Origin: Bacteroidota bacterium
GTDB taxonomy: Bacteria; Bacteroidota; Ignavibacteria; Ignavibacteriales; Ignavibacteriaceae
DNA: 5,502 nt
Reading direction: 5' to 3'
Assembly (NCBI GenBank): GCA_021790055.1
Contig: JAJYIL010000239.1
Span: 1-5,502 of the forward strand
The notes beneath the pieces were generated by a model, which had not been told where the DNA came from, did no database searches, and was given only the letters and a program-made list of their open reading frames with translations. This document shows positions 1 to 5,502 of the stretch, one piece after another. Each line of letters opens with the position of its first letter. Positions within the stretch are counted from its first letter, which is position 1. The position numbers and the translations under genes are program-made.

Positions 1-660
1 TTACCAGGTTCAAAGGAAGCCGGCGCCGCAAAGATATTATTCATCTATTCAATACTAAAACCCCTTCTTGAACAAAATGCCGGCAAGGAAGCTGTATTAT
101 TCGACGGTCTTCAACTAAGTAATGCACTCGAAGAAATATTAAAATCTTCCGGTCATAATATTGAAGCTATATACCAGGATATTCTTTTAATTAAAATCTT
201 TATCATAAAAGAGCAGCTTTTAATTGATGAATTATTTTCAGACCAATATCCGCCGCGGGAATTTATCTCGGAGCTAATCAGCGGGAAGGAAGCTTGTGAA
301 TATGTGCTGTTAAATGAATTCGGCGGTGAAATTTATTTTAACAAAGAAAGGATGGAGGAGCTTTGCGGTTGGCTTTTTACGCTTGGCTGCATTTTAATTT
401 CAGAAGGGAGGAAAGATTCTTATAGACACAAGGCAGTAGGAATATCGAATGATAAAGCTTCCCTTTATAAAAAATTTGAAAAGTTATTTCAGTTTTTCCA
501 AAATATTAAGAAAGCCTCTGCGGAGGCTGGCTACAAGCTAAGAGAATTGGGAAATCTTATCGAAAAAGAACAGCGTAACGTGAAGGCTAAAGTGAGAGTG
601 AATGCTAAAATAAAGTCAATTGCCCGGGAGCCGAAGGCTGCGGCTAAAAAGAAAAGATAA
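1..660 (+). CDS. C-terminal fragment of an unrecognised helix-rich protein (left-truncated)
   Basis: Frame 1 is open from the first base to the TAA at 658-660, giving 219 residues with no start inside the window that needs to be used. A GTG at 304 is an in-frame valine, and the protein-like sequence continues well upstream of it, so the gene starts off the left edge. The fragment is mostly amphipathic helix. It includes a hydrophobic stretch around residues 61-78 (ILLIKIFIIKEQLLIDEL), an NKERMEELCGWLF segment around 114-126, and a very basic end from about residue 190 finishing PKAAAKKKR. No catalytic motif is visible. The NKER..E...WLF segment loosely recalls the helical C-terminal part of long alpha-amylase-like (GH13) proteins of Ignavibacteria-type bacteria. 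That is a memory-based guess and not a call. It converges on the minus-strand genes, with only 6 nt to the next stop codon. Confidence 0.75.
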   Translation, partial: LPGSKEAGAAKILFIYSILKPLLEQNAGKEAVLFDGLQLSNALEEILKSSGHNIEAIYQDILLIKIFIIKEQLLIDELFSDQYPPREFISELISGKEACEYVLLNEFGGEIYFNKERMEELCGWLFTLGCILISEGRKDSYRHKAVGISNDKASLYKKFEKLFQFFQNIKKASAEAGYKLRELGNLIEKEQRNVKAKVRVNAKIKSIAREPKAAAKKKR

Positions 661-666
661 ATTAAA

Positions 667-819
667 TCAGTTCTGCGCTTCGTAAAGGTAATACTGGTTC
701 CGCTGAGTGTATTGTCTGGTTGGTCCGAGCATTACAAAAACCGTTGCAATAGAAACTATTATCACGCCGACAATTATAAGCCACAAGGGTGGATTATTTT
801 TTTCTTGAAGGTCAGACAA
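667..819 (-). CDS. Small single-pass membrane protein, 50 aa, unknown function
   Basis: On the minus strand a TTG at 819-817 opens a 50-codon frame ending at TGA 669-667. The start is well fixed. AGGAG lies at 830-826, 6 nt upstream, and an in-frame TAG at 831-829 overlaps it, so no longer form exists. The protein begins MSDLQEKNNPP and has one strongly hydrophobic helix at about residues 12-31 (LWLIIVGVIIVSIATVFVML). It ends in a polar tail, GPTRQYTQRNQYYLYEAQN, rich in Tyr, Gln and Asn. This is the shape of an inner-membrane microprotein. The two arginines after the helix weakly suggest that the C-terminus is cytoplasmic. I do not recognise a family. It lies 95 nt downstream of the FAD dehydrogenase gene on the same strand and may share its transcript, although nothing proves that. 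Its length could cause automatic gene callers to skip it. Confidence 0.7.
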   Translation of the reverse strand: MSDLQEKNNPPLWLIIVGVIIVSIATVFVMLGPTRQYTQRNQYYLYEAQN

Positions 820-914
820 TTTAGACTCCTAAAAATTTTCAAATTTTCTATTTCAAAATTAGAGAGAAATTGTTTTTCTATCATGATTCTTCTCACAGAA
901 ATATTTAGGTCATT
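820..914. other. Short AT-rich intergenic region
   Basis: These 95 nt separate the FAD dehydrogenase stop from the microprotein start. Apart from the AGGAG, I see only A/T-rich sequence. There is no convincing GC-rich stem followed by a T-run, so transcription from the FAD dehydrogenase gene could continue into the microprotein gene. No promoter with both boxes is convincing here either. Confidence 0.4.
826..830 (-). promoter_or_regulatory. Shine-Dalgarno AGGAG deciding the TTG start of the microprotein
   Basis: The minus strand reads TAGGAGTCTAAATTG. A five-base consensus AGGAG sits 6 nt before the TTG and overlaps an in-frame TAG. Optimal placement in an otherwise A/T-rich 95-nt gap is the main reason to accept the non-ATG start at 819. 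Confidence 0.7.
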
Positions 915-2471
915 TCAGTAGGTAGAAACATATTTAGCCGCAGCGTTAGCGCAGTTCTCGCCATCCATAGCGGCAGACATTATACCGCCCGCATAGCCGG
1001 CACCCTCGCCACACGGGAATAAGCCTTCTGCATCAGGGCTCATAAAAGTATCCTTTATTCTTGTAACCCTAACCGGCGAGCTGGTCCTGGTTTCTACCCC
1101 GACTAATAATGCTTCATCCGAACAATAGCCTTTCATTCTCTTGTCGAAATACTTGAGTGCATTTGTCAGGCTGTTTACTATAAATTCCGGCAGAAGCTCG
1201 TGTAAAGGCGAAGAAGTAAGCCCTGGAATATAAGAAGACTTAGGAAGCGTTGAAGAGAATTTCTTATGCGCGAAATCGGATGCGCGTTGTGCAGGAGCTT
1301 TTTGAGTATTGTTCGCGAACTCGAATGCTCTTCTCTCCAACTCCTGCTGAAATTTCAAAGCGCCAAACGGATATGCCGATTCATACTTTGACCAATCCTT
1401 TTCGCTGACGCTTACAACTAGACCCGAGTTAGCAAATTGTGAATTTCTTTTAGCCATTGACATCCCGTTGACGACAATTTCCCCTGGAGCTGATGCGACA
1501 GGAATAATTATCCCGCCCGGGCACATACAAAATGAGTAGACAGCCTTGTCATCGGAATTGTATGAAACGTTGTAGCTTGCTGCCGGAAGCTTTTCGCTTT
1601 TCTCTATTGTGTGATATTGGATTTCGTTAATCAACTGCTGTGAATGCTCAATTCTTACTCCCATAGCGAAAGCCTTCTGCTCAAGCCGGATACCTCTTTT
1701 GTGAAGAATAAAAAACACGTCGCGCGCCGAATGACCGGCTGCCAGAATCACCGCATCGCCTGTGAATTCTTCTTTGTTATTTGTAACAACGCCGAGCATC
1801 TTGCCATCTTTCATTACAAAATCGGTTACTCTTGAGTTGAAATGTATTTCACCTCCGCAGTTTAAAATGGTATTACGCATTGCCTTAATGACTTCGGGCA
1901 GCTTGTTTGAGCCGATATGAGGATGAGTTTCAACTTGAATTTCAGCATTAGCTCCATGGTCGACAAATATTTTCAATATCTTCGGTATGTCGCCTCGCTT
2001 TACGGAGCGTGAATAAAGCTTTCCATCGCTGTAGGTACCTGCACCGCCTTCACCGAAGCAATAATTTGAGTCCGGATTCACTACATCAAACCGCTGAATC
2101 ATTTTCAAATCTCTTCTACGGTTTTGAACATCTTTCCCTCTTTCAATTAAAACCGGCTTAATTCCCAGTTCAATCAACCTCAGCGCCGCAAACAATCCGC
2201 CGGGACCAGAGCCGATAACCAGAATTTTTTTATCACCTTTTACAGGCTCGTATATAATCCGGCGTTCATCTCCTCGCGGATAATCATTAACATAAACATC
2301 GCATAGAAGATGGAACACAGGATCGTTTCGAGCATCAATTGACTTCTTTTTTATTATGACTGCGTTAACTTCATCAAGCTGCCGCTTTAATATTTTTGCG
2401 GCAAGAAGCTGCAGCTCTTCCGGATCATCAACTTTTTCCGGTGCAATCAGTATACGGACTTGTTTTATCAT
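915..2471 (-). CDS. FAD-dependent dehydrogenase, COG2509-like, substrate unknown
   Basis: A 518-residue cytoplasmic flavoprotein of about the family's usual length. Residues 1-80 form an N-terminal domain starting MIKQVRILIAPEK. A Rossmann FAD-binding fold follows, with GSGPGG at 87-92 and the ribose-binding acid E110 in LIERG. The stretch FGEGGAGTYSDGKL at 139-152 is highly characteristic of the uncharacterised FAD dehydrogenases grouped as COG2509. Further family marks are AAGHSARD (244-251), FCMCPGG (314-320), VETRTSSPVR (459-468), and the second FAD contact GLFPCGEGAGYAGGI (483-497). The closing Gly-rich motif resembles that in BaiN/HI0933-type and other two-dinucleotide-fold flavoproteins. 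The ATG at 2471 is supported by AGAGGA 7 nt upstream. The gene follows the SDR gene by 31 nt and is very likely co-transcribed with it. The family is well conserved, but I know of no settled substrate. Confidence 0.9.
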   Translation of the reverse strand: MIKQVRILIAPEKVDDPEELQLLAAKILKRQLDEVNAVIIKKKSIDARNDPVFHLLCDVYVNDYPRGDERRIIYEPVKGDKKILVIGSGPGGLFAALRLIELGIKPVLIERGKDVQNRRRDLKMIQRFDVVNPDSNYCFGEGGAGTYSDGKLYSRSVKRGDIPKILKIFVDHGANAEIQVETHPHIGSNKLPEVIKAMRNTILNCGGEIHFNSRVTDFVMKDGKMLGVVTNNKEEFTGDAVILAAGHSARDVFFILHKRGIRLEQKAFAMGVRIEHSQQLINEIQYHTIEKSEKLPAASYNVSYNSDDKAVYSFCMCPGGIIIPVASAPGEIVVNGMSMAKRNSQFANSGLVVSVSEKDWSKYESAYPFGALKFQQELERRAFEFANNTQKAPAQRASDFAHKKFSSTLPKSSYIPGLTSSPLHELLPEFIVNSLTNALKYFDKRMKGYCSDEALLVGVETRTSSPVRVTRIKDTFMSPDAEGLFPCGEGAGYAGGIMSAAMDGENCANAAAKYVSTY

Positions 2472-2478
2472 TTTTCGG

Positions 2479-2494
2479 TCCTCTATTGTGAGGA
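2479..2494 (-). promoter_or_regulatory. Ribosome binding site of the FAD dehydrogenase inside a small hairpin
   Basis: The minus strand reads TCCTC-ACAATA-GAGGA, then CCGAAAA and ATG. The AGAGGA Shine-Dalgarno (2484-2479) is 7 nt from the start. Its GAGGA can pair with the TCCTC at 2494-2490 to form a 5-bp stem with a 6-nt loop. The stem is short, so any effect on translation would be modest. It may simply be chance in the intercistronic gap. Confidence 0.4.
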
Positions 2495-2502
2495 AATATT
2501 AA

Positions 2503-3294
2503 TTAATAAATTCCTTTCACCAAACCGCCATCAACCTGAATTGTATTACCGGTAATGTAGCTTGCCTGTTTAGAAGCAAGAAAAACAGTTGCAGAAGCGA
2601 TTTCCTCGGGGCTCGCTAAACGGTTCATTGGTATTTCCTTCGCCATTTCAATTAAAATTTCTTCGTGGGATTTTTCTTCACGCTTAGCTGTATTAACCGC
2701 AAGATCATAAATGCGGTTCGTTAATGTATAACCCGGCGCAATATTGTTTACCGTAACGTTGTACTTCGCAACCTCATTACTTAAGGACTTTGCAAATCCT
2801 ATTAAGCCGTTCCTTAAAGAATTCGAAAGCATTAAATTGTCGATAGGCTGCTTAACTGCAACCGAGGTTATGTTTATTATTCTTCCCCACTCTCTCAGAA
2901 TCATATCCGGAATAACCAGGTTGCAAAACCTCACCGCGCTTAGAAGGACCTGCTGGAAAGCCGATTGCCAATTCTTGTCAGTTAGCTGCTGGAAATTTCC
3001 CGCTTCCGGACCGCCGCAGTTGTTTACCAATATATCGATCTTGCCGAATTGCTTTACTACCGTCTCGACCATAGCTTCAATATCCTTAAGCTCATTCAGG
3101 TCGCAAACACACCACACCGGCTCTATAGAATATTTTCTTTTGATTTCATCCGCAACATTTATAAGCTCTTCTTTATTTCTTGAGCAGATAGCAACGCTGC
3201 ATCCCTCTTCGGCAAGCATTTCGGAAACTGCCTTTCCAATTCCCTTACTTGAAGCTGTTACTAATGCAGACTTGCCTTTTATGCCTAATTCCAT
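2503..3294 (-). CDS. SDR-family oxidoreductase, FabG-like, with degenerate catalytic tetrad
   Basis: A 263-residue short-chain dehydrogenase/reductase of normal length. The ATG at 3294 is chosen over a TTG 36 nt upstream. It gives the standard N-terminus MELGIKGKSALVTASSKGIG, and GAGGAG lies directly upstream. The TTG form would add 12 residues with no family counterpart and would overlap the promoter. The cofactor loop is TASSKGIG (13-20), where the family normally has TGxxxGIG. NNCGG is at 91-95, the AxGxT-like APGYTLTNR segment is at 186-194, and the C-terminal YITGNTIQVDGG is at 246-257. S144 of the catalytic site is present. By alignment in mind, the Asn position is V116, the Tyr position is S157 and the Lys position is R161 (SNSLR replaces YxxxK). 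This pattern matches a known FabG-like SDR subgroup with imperfect motifs (as I recall, cd05344). The substrate and even dehydrogenase activity are uncertain. Confidence 0.9.
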   Translation of the reverse strand: MELGIKGKSALVTASSKGIGKAVSEMLAEEGCSVAICSRNKEELINVADEIKRKYSIEPVWCVCDLNELKDIEAMVETVVKQFGKIDILVNNCGGPEAGNFQQLTDKNWQSAFQQVLLSAVRFCNLVIPDMILREWGRIINITSVAVKQPIDNLMLSNSLRNGLIGFAKSLSNEVAKYNVTVNNIAPGYTLTNRIYDLAVNTAKREEKSHEEILIEMAKEIPMNRLASPEEIASATVFLASKQASYITGNTIQVDGGLVKGIY

Positions 3295-3295
3295 A

Positions 3296-3301
3296 ACTCC
3301 T
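3296..3301 (-). promoter_or_regulatory. Shine-Dalgarno of the SDR gene, fixes the ATG at 3294
   Basis: The minus strand reads TAGAGGAGTTATGG. The purine run GAGGAG ends 1-2 nt before the ATG if its last bases are used. Pairing through AGAGG leaves a more normal spacing of 4 nt. The spacing is a little tight, but no competing start has any such sequence upstream. Confidence 0.5.
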
Positions 3302-3329
3302 CTACATAAAATAAGAATAAGTGCCGTCA

Positions 3330-3358
3330 AGAGTAAGAAAAATAAAAAAGAATGTCAA
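3330..3358 (-). promoter_or_regulatory. Candidate sigma-70-type promoter for the SDR-FAD dehydrogenase operon
   Basis: On the minus strand a perfect -35 box TTGACA (3358-3353) is followed by a 17-nt T-rich spacer and a weak -10 box TACTCT (3335-3330). The -10 keeps the conserved first TA and last T. Transcription would begin near 3323, giving a leader of about 29 nt that contains the ribosome binding site. Position and spacing are right. The -10 match is poor, and the surroundings are AT-rich, which raises the chance of a false match. Confidence 0.45.
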
Positions 3359-3500
3359 TCGTTTTTTACAACGAAATTTAATATTGAGTGGAAAATTCAC
3401 ACTTGAGCAAGAATGAAGAACAATAGAACAAAATAAGTTTTAGGCAAGTGGAATTTCAAATATCTTTGGTTGGAATATTGGAGTAGATTTTATCATTCCA

Positions 3501-4709
3501 TTATTTCGTTTTAACGTTTATCTCTTCAACAATCCTACTAGTATCTATCGCGATTACGAGCTCTTCATTTGTAGGAATTCTAAGTACTGGGACCTTTGAA
3601 CCATCTTTTGAAATGATTTCTTCTTTATTCATGTTCCTGGTTTCGTCCAATTCAATTCCTAAGAATCCGAGGTCACCACAGACTTCTTCTCTTACTTCAG
3701 AAGAATTTTCGCCTATGCCTCCCGTAAATACCACCACATCGAGCCCGCCCATTGCAGCTGCATATGAACCGATGTATTTCTTTATCCTGTAGCAGAAAAT
3801 ATCGAATGCATATTTCGCGCGCTTATTTCCTTCTTTAACAGCATTCTGTATTTCGCGCATATCGCTGCTCTCTCCGCTTATTCCTATTAAACCGCTGTGC
3901 TTGTTTAGCAGCGTTCCGGCTTCATTAAGCGATAATCCTTCCTTACCCATAATATAAAGGATAAGTGAAGGATCGAGATCGCCGCTCCTTGTCCCCATAA
4001 GCAAGCCTTCAAGCGGAGTAAATCCCATAGTTGTATCTACCGAGATACCGTTTTTAATCGCCGCCATACTGCAGCCGTTGCCTAAATGTGCAGTAATAAT
4101 CCTTATGCTATCCAGGCTCTTTCCAAGCTTTTCGGCAGCCTTATGCGCAACATAAGAATGGGAAGTTCCGTGGAAGCCGTATCTTCTTATCTTATATTTT
4201 TTGTAAAGCTCATAAGGAATTCCGTAAAGAAAAGCCTTTGTAGGCATTTTTGTATGGAAAGCAGTATCGAAAACCGCAACCTGCGGAGTGTTTGGAAGTA
4301 TGCGCTTTACTGCTTGAATACCTTTTATGTTAGGAGGATTATGCAGCGGTGCAAGCTCAATATTATCTTGAAGAACTTTAATTACTTCGTCGGTTATCAA
4401 TACCGAATCTGTAAATGTCTCACCGCCGTGGACAACACGATGTCCGACGGCTTCGATATCGCTCTTGTCGTCAATAACGCCGTGGTTCTTGCTAAGCATT
4501 ACACCGAGGACATATTCGATGGCAATTTGATGATCTAATATTTCACCGGCAATCTTAATTCCGTCGCCGTCGTACCTTGTATGGGATAGCACCGCGCTGC
4601 TCATTCCAATTCGCTCTACAACACCTTTTGCAAGCGCCGCACCTGATTCGGTATCGATAAATTGATATTTAATTGACGAGCTTCCGCAATTTAAAACTAA
4701 TATCTTCAT
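3501..4709 (-). CDS. ackA: Acetate kinase
   Basis: This cytoplasmic enzyme interconverts ATP + acetate and ADP + acetyl phosphate, and in fermentative catabolism makes ATP from acetyl phosphate. It has 402 residues, the usual family length. Signature motifs are all intact: LNCGSSSIKY with N7, GHRVVHGG with R91, the catalytic aspartate D148 in VFDTAFH, YGFHGTSH with H180, and AHLGNGCSM (207-215). Further on are GTRSGDLDP with R241, the nucleotide-binding FTGGIGEN (328-335), and PTNEE with E383. These positions match the residues known from the Methanosarcina enzyme almost exactly, so activity is expected. The ATG at 4709 follows the upstream dehydrogenase stop by 7 nt, and its AGGA (4718-4715) overlaps that TAG, pointing to translational coupling. 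No phosphotransacetylase gene is visible in the window. Confidence 0.97.
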   Translation of the reverse strand: MKILVLNCGSSSIKYQFIDTESGAALAKGVVERIGMSSAVLSHTRYDGDGIKIAGEILDHQIAIEYVLGVMLSKNHGVIDDKSDIEAVGHRVVHGGETFTDSVLITDEVIKVLQDNIELAPLHNPPNIKGIQAVKRILPNTPQVAVFDTAFHTKMPTKAFLYGIPYELYKKYKIRRYGFHGTSHSYVAHKAAEKLGKSLDSIRIITAHLGNGCSMAAIKNGISVDTTMGFTPLEGLLMGTRSGDLDPSLILYIMGKEGLSLNEAGTLLNKHSGLIGISGESSDMREIQNAVKEGNKRAKYAFDIFCYRIKKYIGSYAAAMGGLDVVVFTGGIGENSSEVREEVCGDLGFLGIELDETRNMNKEEIISKDGSKVPVLRIPTNEELVIAIDTSRIVEEINVKTK

Positions 4710-4714
4710 TTCAT

Positions 4715-4718
4715 TCCT
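4715..4718 (-). promoter_or_regulatory. ackA: Shine-Dalgarno of ackA overlapping the upstream stop codon
   Basis: The minus strand reads TAGGAATGAAATG. The TAG ends the hydroxyacyl-CoA dehydrogenase, and AGGA lies 5 nt before the ackA ATG. The overlap suggests ribosomes finishing the first gene can reinitiate on the second. A second ATG 5 nt upstream of the chosen start is followed at once by TGA (ATGAAATGA) and is not used. Confidence 0.6.
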
Positions 4719-5502
4719 AATAAATTATCTGTCCGTTTTCATCATATTTAAAAAATCCTTCGCCGGTCTTCTTACCAAGCTTTCTTTCGCGAACAAGCTT
4801 TCTAAGAATCGGGCAGGCTCTGTAGCGCGGCTCGCCTAATGTCTTCCATAATGTTTCCATCCATGCAAGTACTTCATCAAGCCCCATCATATCTGCCATT
4901 TCGAGCGGACCAAACTGGAAGTTGTAGCCCAGCTTCATCGCAGTGTCAATGTCTTTTGCGTCTGCTACGCCCTCGAGCAGAATGTACATCGCTTCGTTAA
5001 GCAGCGGAACAATTGCACGTGTGGTTACGAAACCCGGGTACTCATACACTTCAACCGGCGTTTTACCGATCTTTGCTGCGAAGGCTTTCACTGAATTGAC
5101 TGTCTCGTTCGATGTATGAAGGCACTTAATTAATTCAACCAAAGGTATTTTAGGAACCGGGAAAAGAAAATGCATGCCGATAATCTTTTCGGGTCGCTTC
5201 GTTGTTTCAGCAAGCTTTGTCAAGCTTAGCGTAGAAGTGTTGGAAGCAAATATCGTTTCTTTCTTAGCATGCTCGTCAAGGTCTGAAAATATTAATTGCT
5301 TAAGTTTAAAGTCTTCGTCGACGGCTTCAATTATAAGATCGAATTCGCTGATTTTATCCAGCGAAACTTCCCATGCTATTCTGCTTAAAATAGATTTTTT
5401 TTCAGAGCGTGTTATCGCCCAGCGCTTAATTTCCCTATCAATTGTTTCTGCTAAATCATGCCTCGCCTTTTCAAGATGTTCAAGGTCCTTCTCTATAATC
5501 AT
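4717..5502 (-). CDS. 3-hydroxyacyl-CoA dehydrogenase (N-terminus beyond the right edge)
   Basis: The enzyme oxidises (S)-3-hydroxyacyl-CoA to 3-ketoacyl-CoA with NAD+, or the reverse as in 3-hydroxybutyryl-CoA dehydrogenase. It is a soluble step in beta-oxidation or butyrate-type metabolism. The 261 visible residues start at a methionine on the last bases of the window. That residue sits inside the second Rossmann strand (MIIEKD), so about 30 residues with the GxGxxG loop are missing and this is not the true start. Visible marks are FDLIIEAVDED (54-64), FASNTSTL (85-92) containing the conserved Ser, catalytic His H111 in GMHFLFPVP, its Glu partner E123 in LVELI, and YPGFVTTR (155-162). The C-terminal dimer domain has GPLEMADMMGLDE (198-210) and the ending KLGKKTGEGFFKYDENGQ. 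Two usually conserved asparagines are replaced (F114 and T161). The gene leads directly into ackA. Confidence 0.92.
   Translation of the reverse strand: MIIEKDLEHLEKARHDLAETIDREIKRWAITRSEKKSILSRIAWEVSLDKISEFDLIIEAVDEDFKLKQLIFSDLDEHAKKETIFASNTSTLSLTKLAETTKRPEKIIGMHFLFPVPKIPLVELIKCLHTSNETVNSVKAFAAKIGKTPVEVYEYPGFVTTRAIVPLLNEAMYILLEGVADAKDIDTAMKLGYNFQFGPLEMADMMGLDEVLAWMETLWKTLGEPRYRACPILRKLVRERKLGKKTGEGFFKYDENGQIIY

Larger units (their letters stand above)
3295..3500. other. Intergenic region between ackA and the SDR gene
   Basis: This is the largest gap in the window. Its left third carries the SDR promoter and ribosome binding site. The remainder (about 3360-3500) is AT-rich. The hexamer TGGAAT occurs at 3449-3454 and 3471-3476, with its complement ATTCCA at 3495-3500. 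The last two could pair into a 6-bp stem with an 18-nt loop just after the ackA stop. No T-run follows, so I do not call it a terminator. I see no gene on either strand. Confidence 0.5.

Noticed and set aside
626..660. GC-rich AGCCG / CGGCT stem near the end of the plus-strand gene as a terminator
   Set aside because: It lies inside the coding region. It is followed by A-rich sequence on the plus strand and by no T-run on the minus strand.
774..884. 36-codon minus-strand ORF with an ATG overlapping the microprotein in another frame
   Set aside because: Only a weak GAGAAG precedes it and the product has no recognisable feature. The overlapping TTG frame has the strong AGGAG and a membrane helix.
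712..921. 69-codon plus-strand ORF opposite the microprotein
   Set aside because: It starts with TTG, has no ribosome binding site and reads as low-complexity, basic, Phe-rich sequence. It overlaps antisense the better-supported microprotein and the end of the FAD dehydrogenase.
1644..1835. 63-codon plus-strand ORF
   Set aside because: Antisense shadow of the FAD dehydrogenase.
3303..3330. Second promoter-like pair TTGACG / TATGTA upstream of the SDR
   Set aside because: Its start point would fall inside the ribosome binding site and leave almost no leader. The TTGACA pair just upstream gives a sensible leader.
2744..3406. 220-codon plus-strand ORF
   Set aside because: It lies antisense to the SDR, whose motifs are unmistakable. 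The translation has a shadow-like composition and no family features.
3471..3500. TGGAAT / ATTCCA inverted repeat after the ackA stop as a terminator
   Set aside because: A 6-bp A/T-rich stem with an 18-nt loop and no T-run is too weak to call.
4086..4538. 150-codon plus-strand ORF
   Set aside because: Antisense shadow of ackA.

Overview
The window looks like a chromosomal housekeeping and energy-metabolism stretch from a moderately AT-rich, probably Gram-negative bacterium. I see no mobile element, tRNA, rRNA, CRISPR array or defence cassette. Gene content and protein style suggest the Bacteroidota/Ignavibacteria/Chlorobi neighbourhood: an acetate kinase next to a 3-hydroxyacyl-CoA dehydrogenase, a COG2509-type FAD dehydrogenase, and a FabG-like SDR with a non-canonical active site. 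Every minus-strand gene whose start is visible has a recognisable Shine-Dalgarno sequence (AGGAG, AGAGGA or AGGA). That argues against Bacteroidia, which often lack them. The taxonomic placement is inference only.

Layout: (1) 1-660, plus strand: the C-terminal 219 residues of a helix-rich protein with a lysine/alanine/arginine tail, cut by the left edge. (2) 667-819, minus strand: a 50-residue single-pass membrane microprotein with a TTG start and a perfect AGGAG. It ends only 6 nt from the convergent plus-strand gene. (3) 915-2471, minus: a 518-aa FAD-dependent dehydrogenase of unknown substrate. (4) 2503-3294, minus: a 263-aa SDR that has lost most of the catalytic tetrad. (5) 3295-3500: intergenic, with a plausible sigma-70-type promoter for the SDR. 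(6) 3501-4709, minus: acetate kinase (ackA). (7) 4717-5502, minus: a 3-hydroxyacyl-CoA dehydrogenase missing its N-terminus at the right edge.

On the minus strand there appear to be two transcription blocks. The first is the acyl-CoA dehydrogenase followed 7 nt later by ackA, with the ackA ribosome binding site overlapping the upstream stop codon. The second is SDR then FAD dehydrogenase (31 nt apart), possibly continuing into the microprotein. The first pair fits acyl-CoA/acetyl-phosphate energy metabolism, with acetate kinase making ATP from acetyl phosphate. The second pair consists of two redox enzymes whose substrates cannot be read from the sequence. The items most worth a second look are the unannotated-size membrane microprotein, the SDR with a degenerate active site, and two unusual substitutions in the hydroxyacyl-CoA dehydrogenase.
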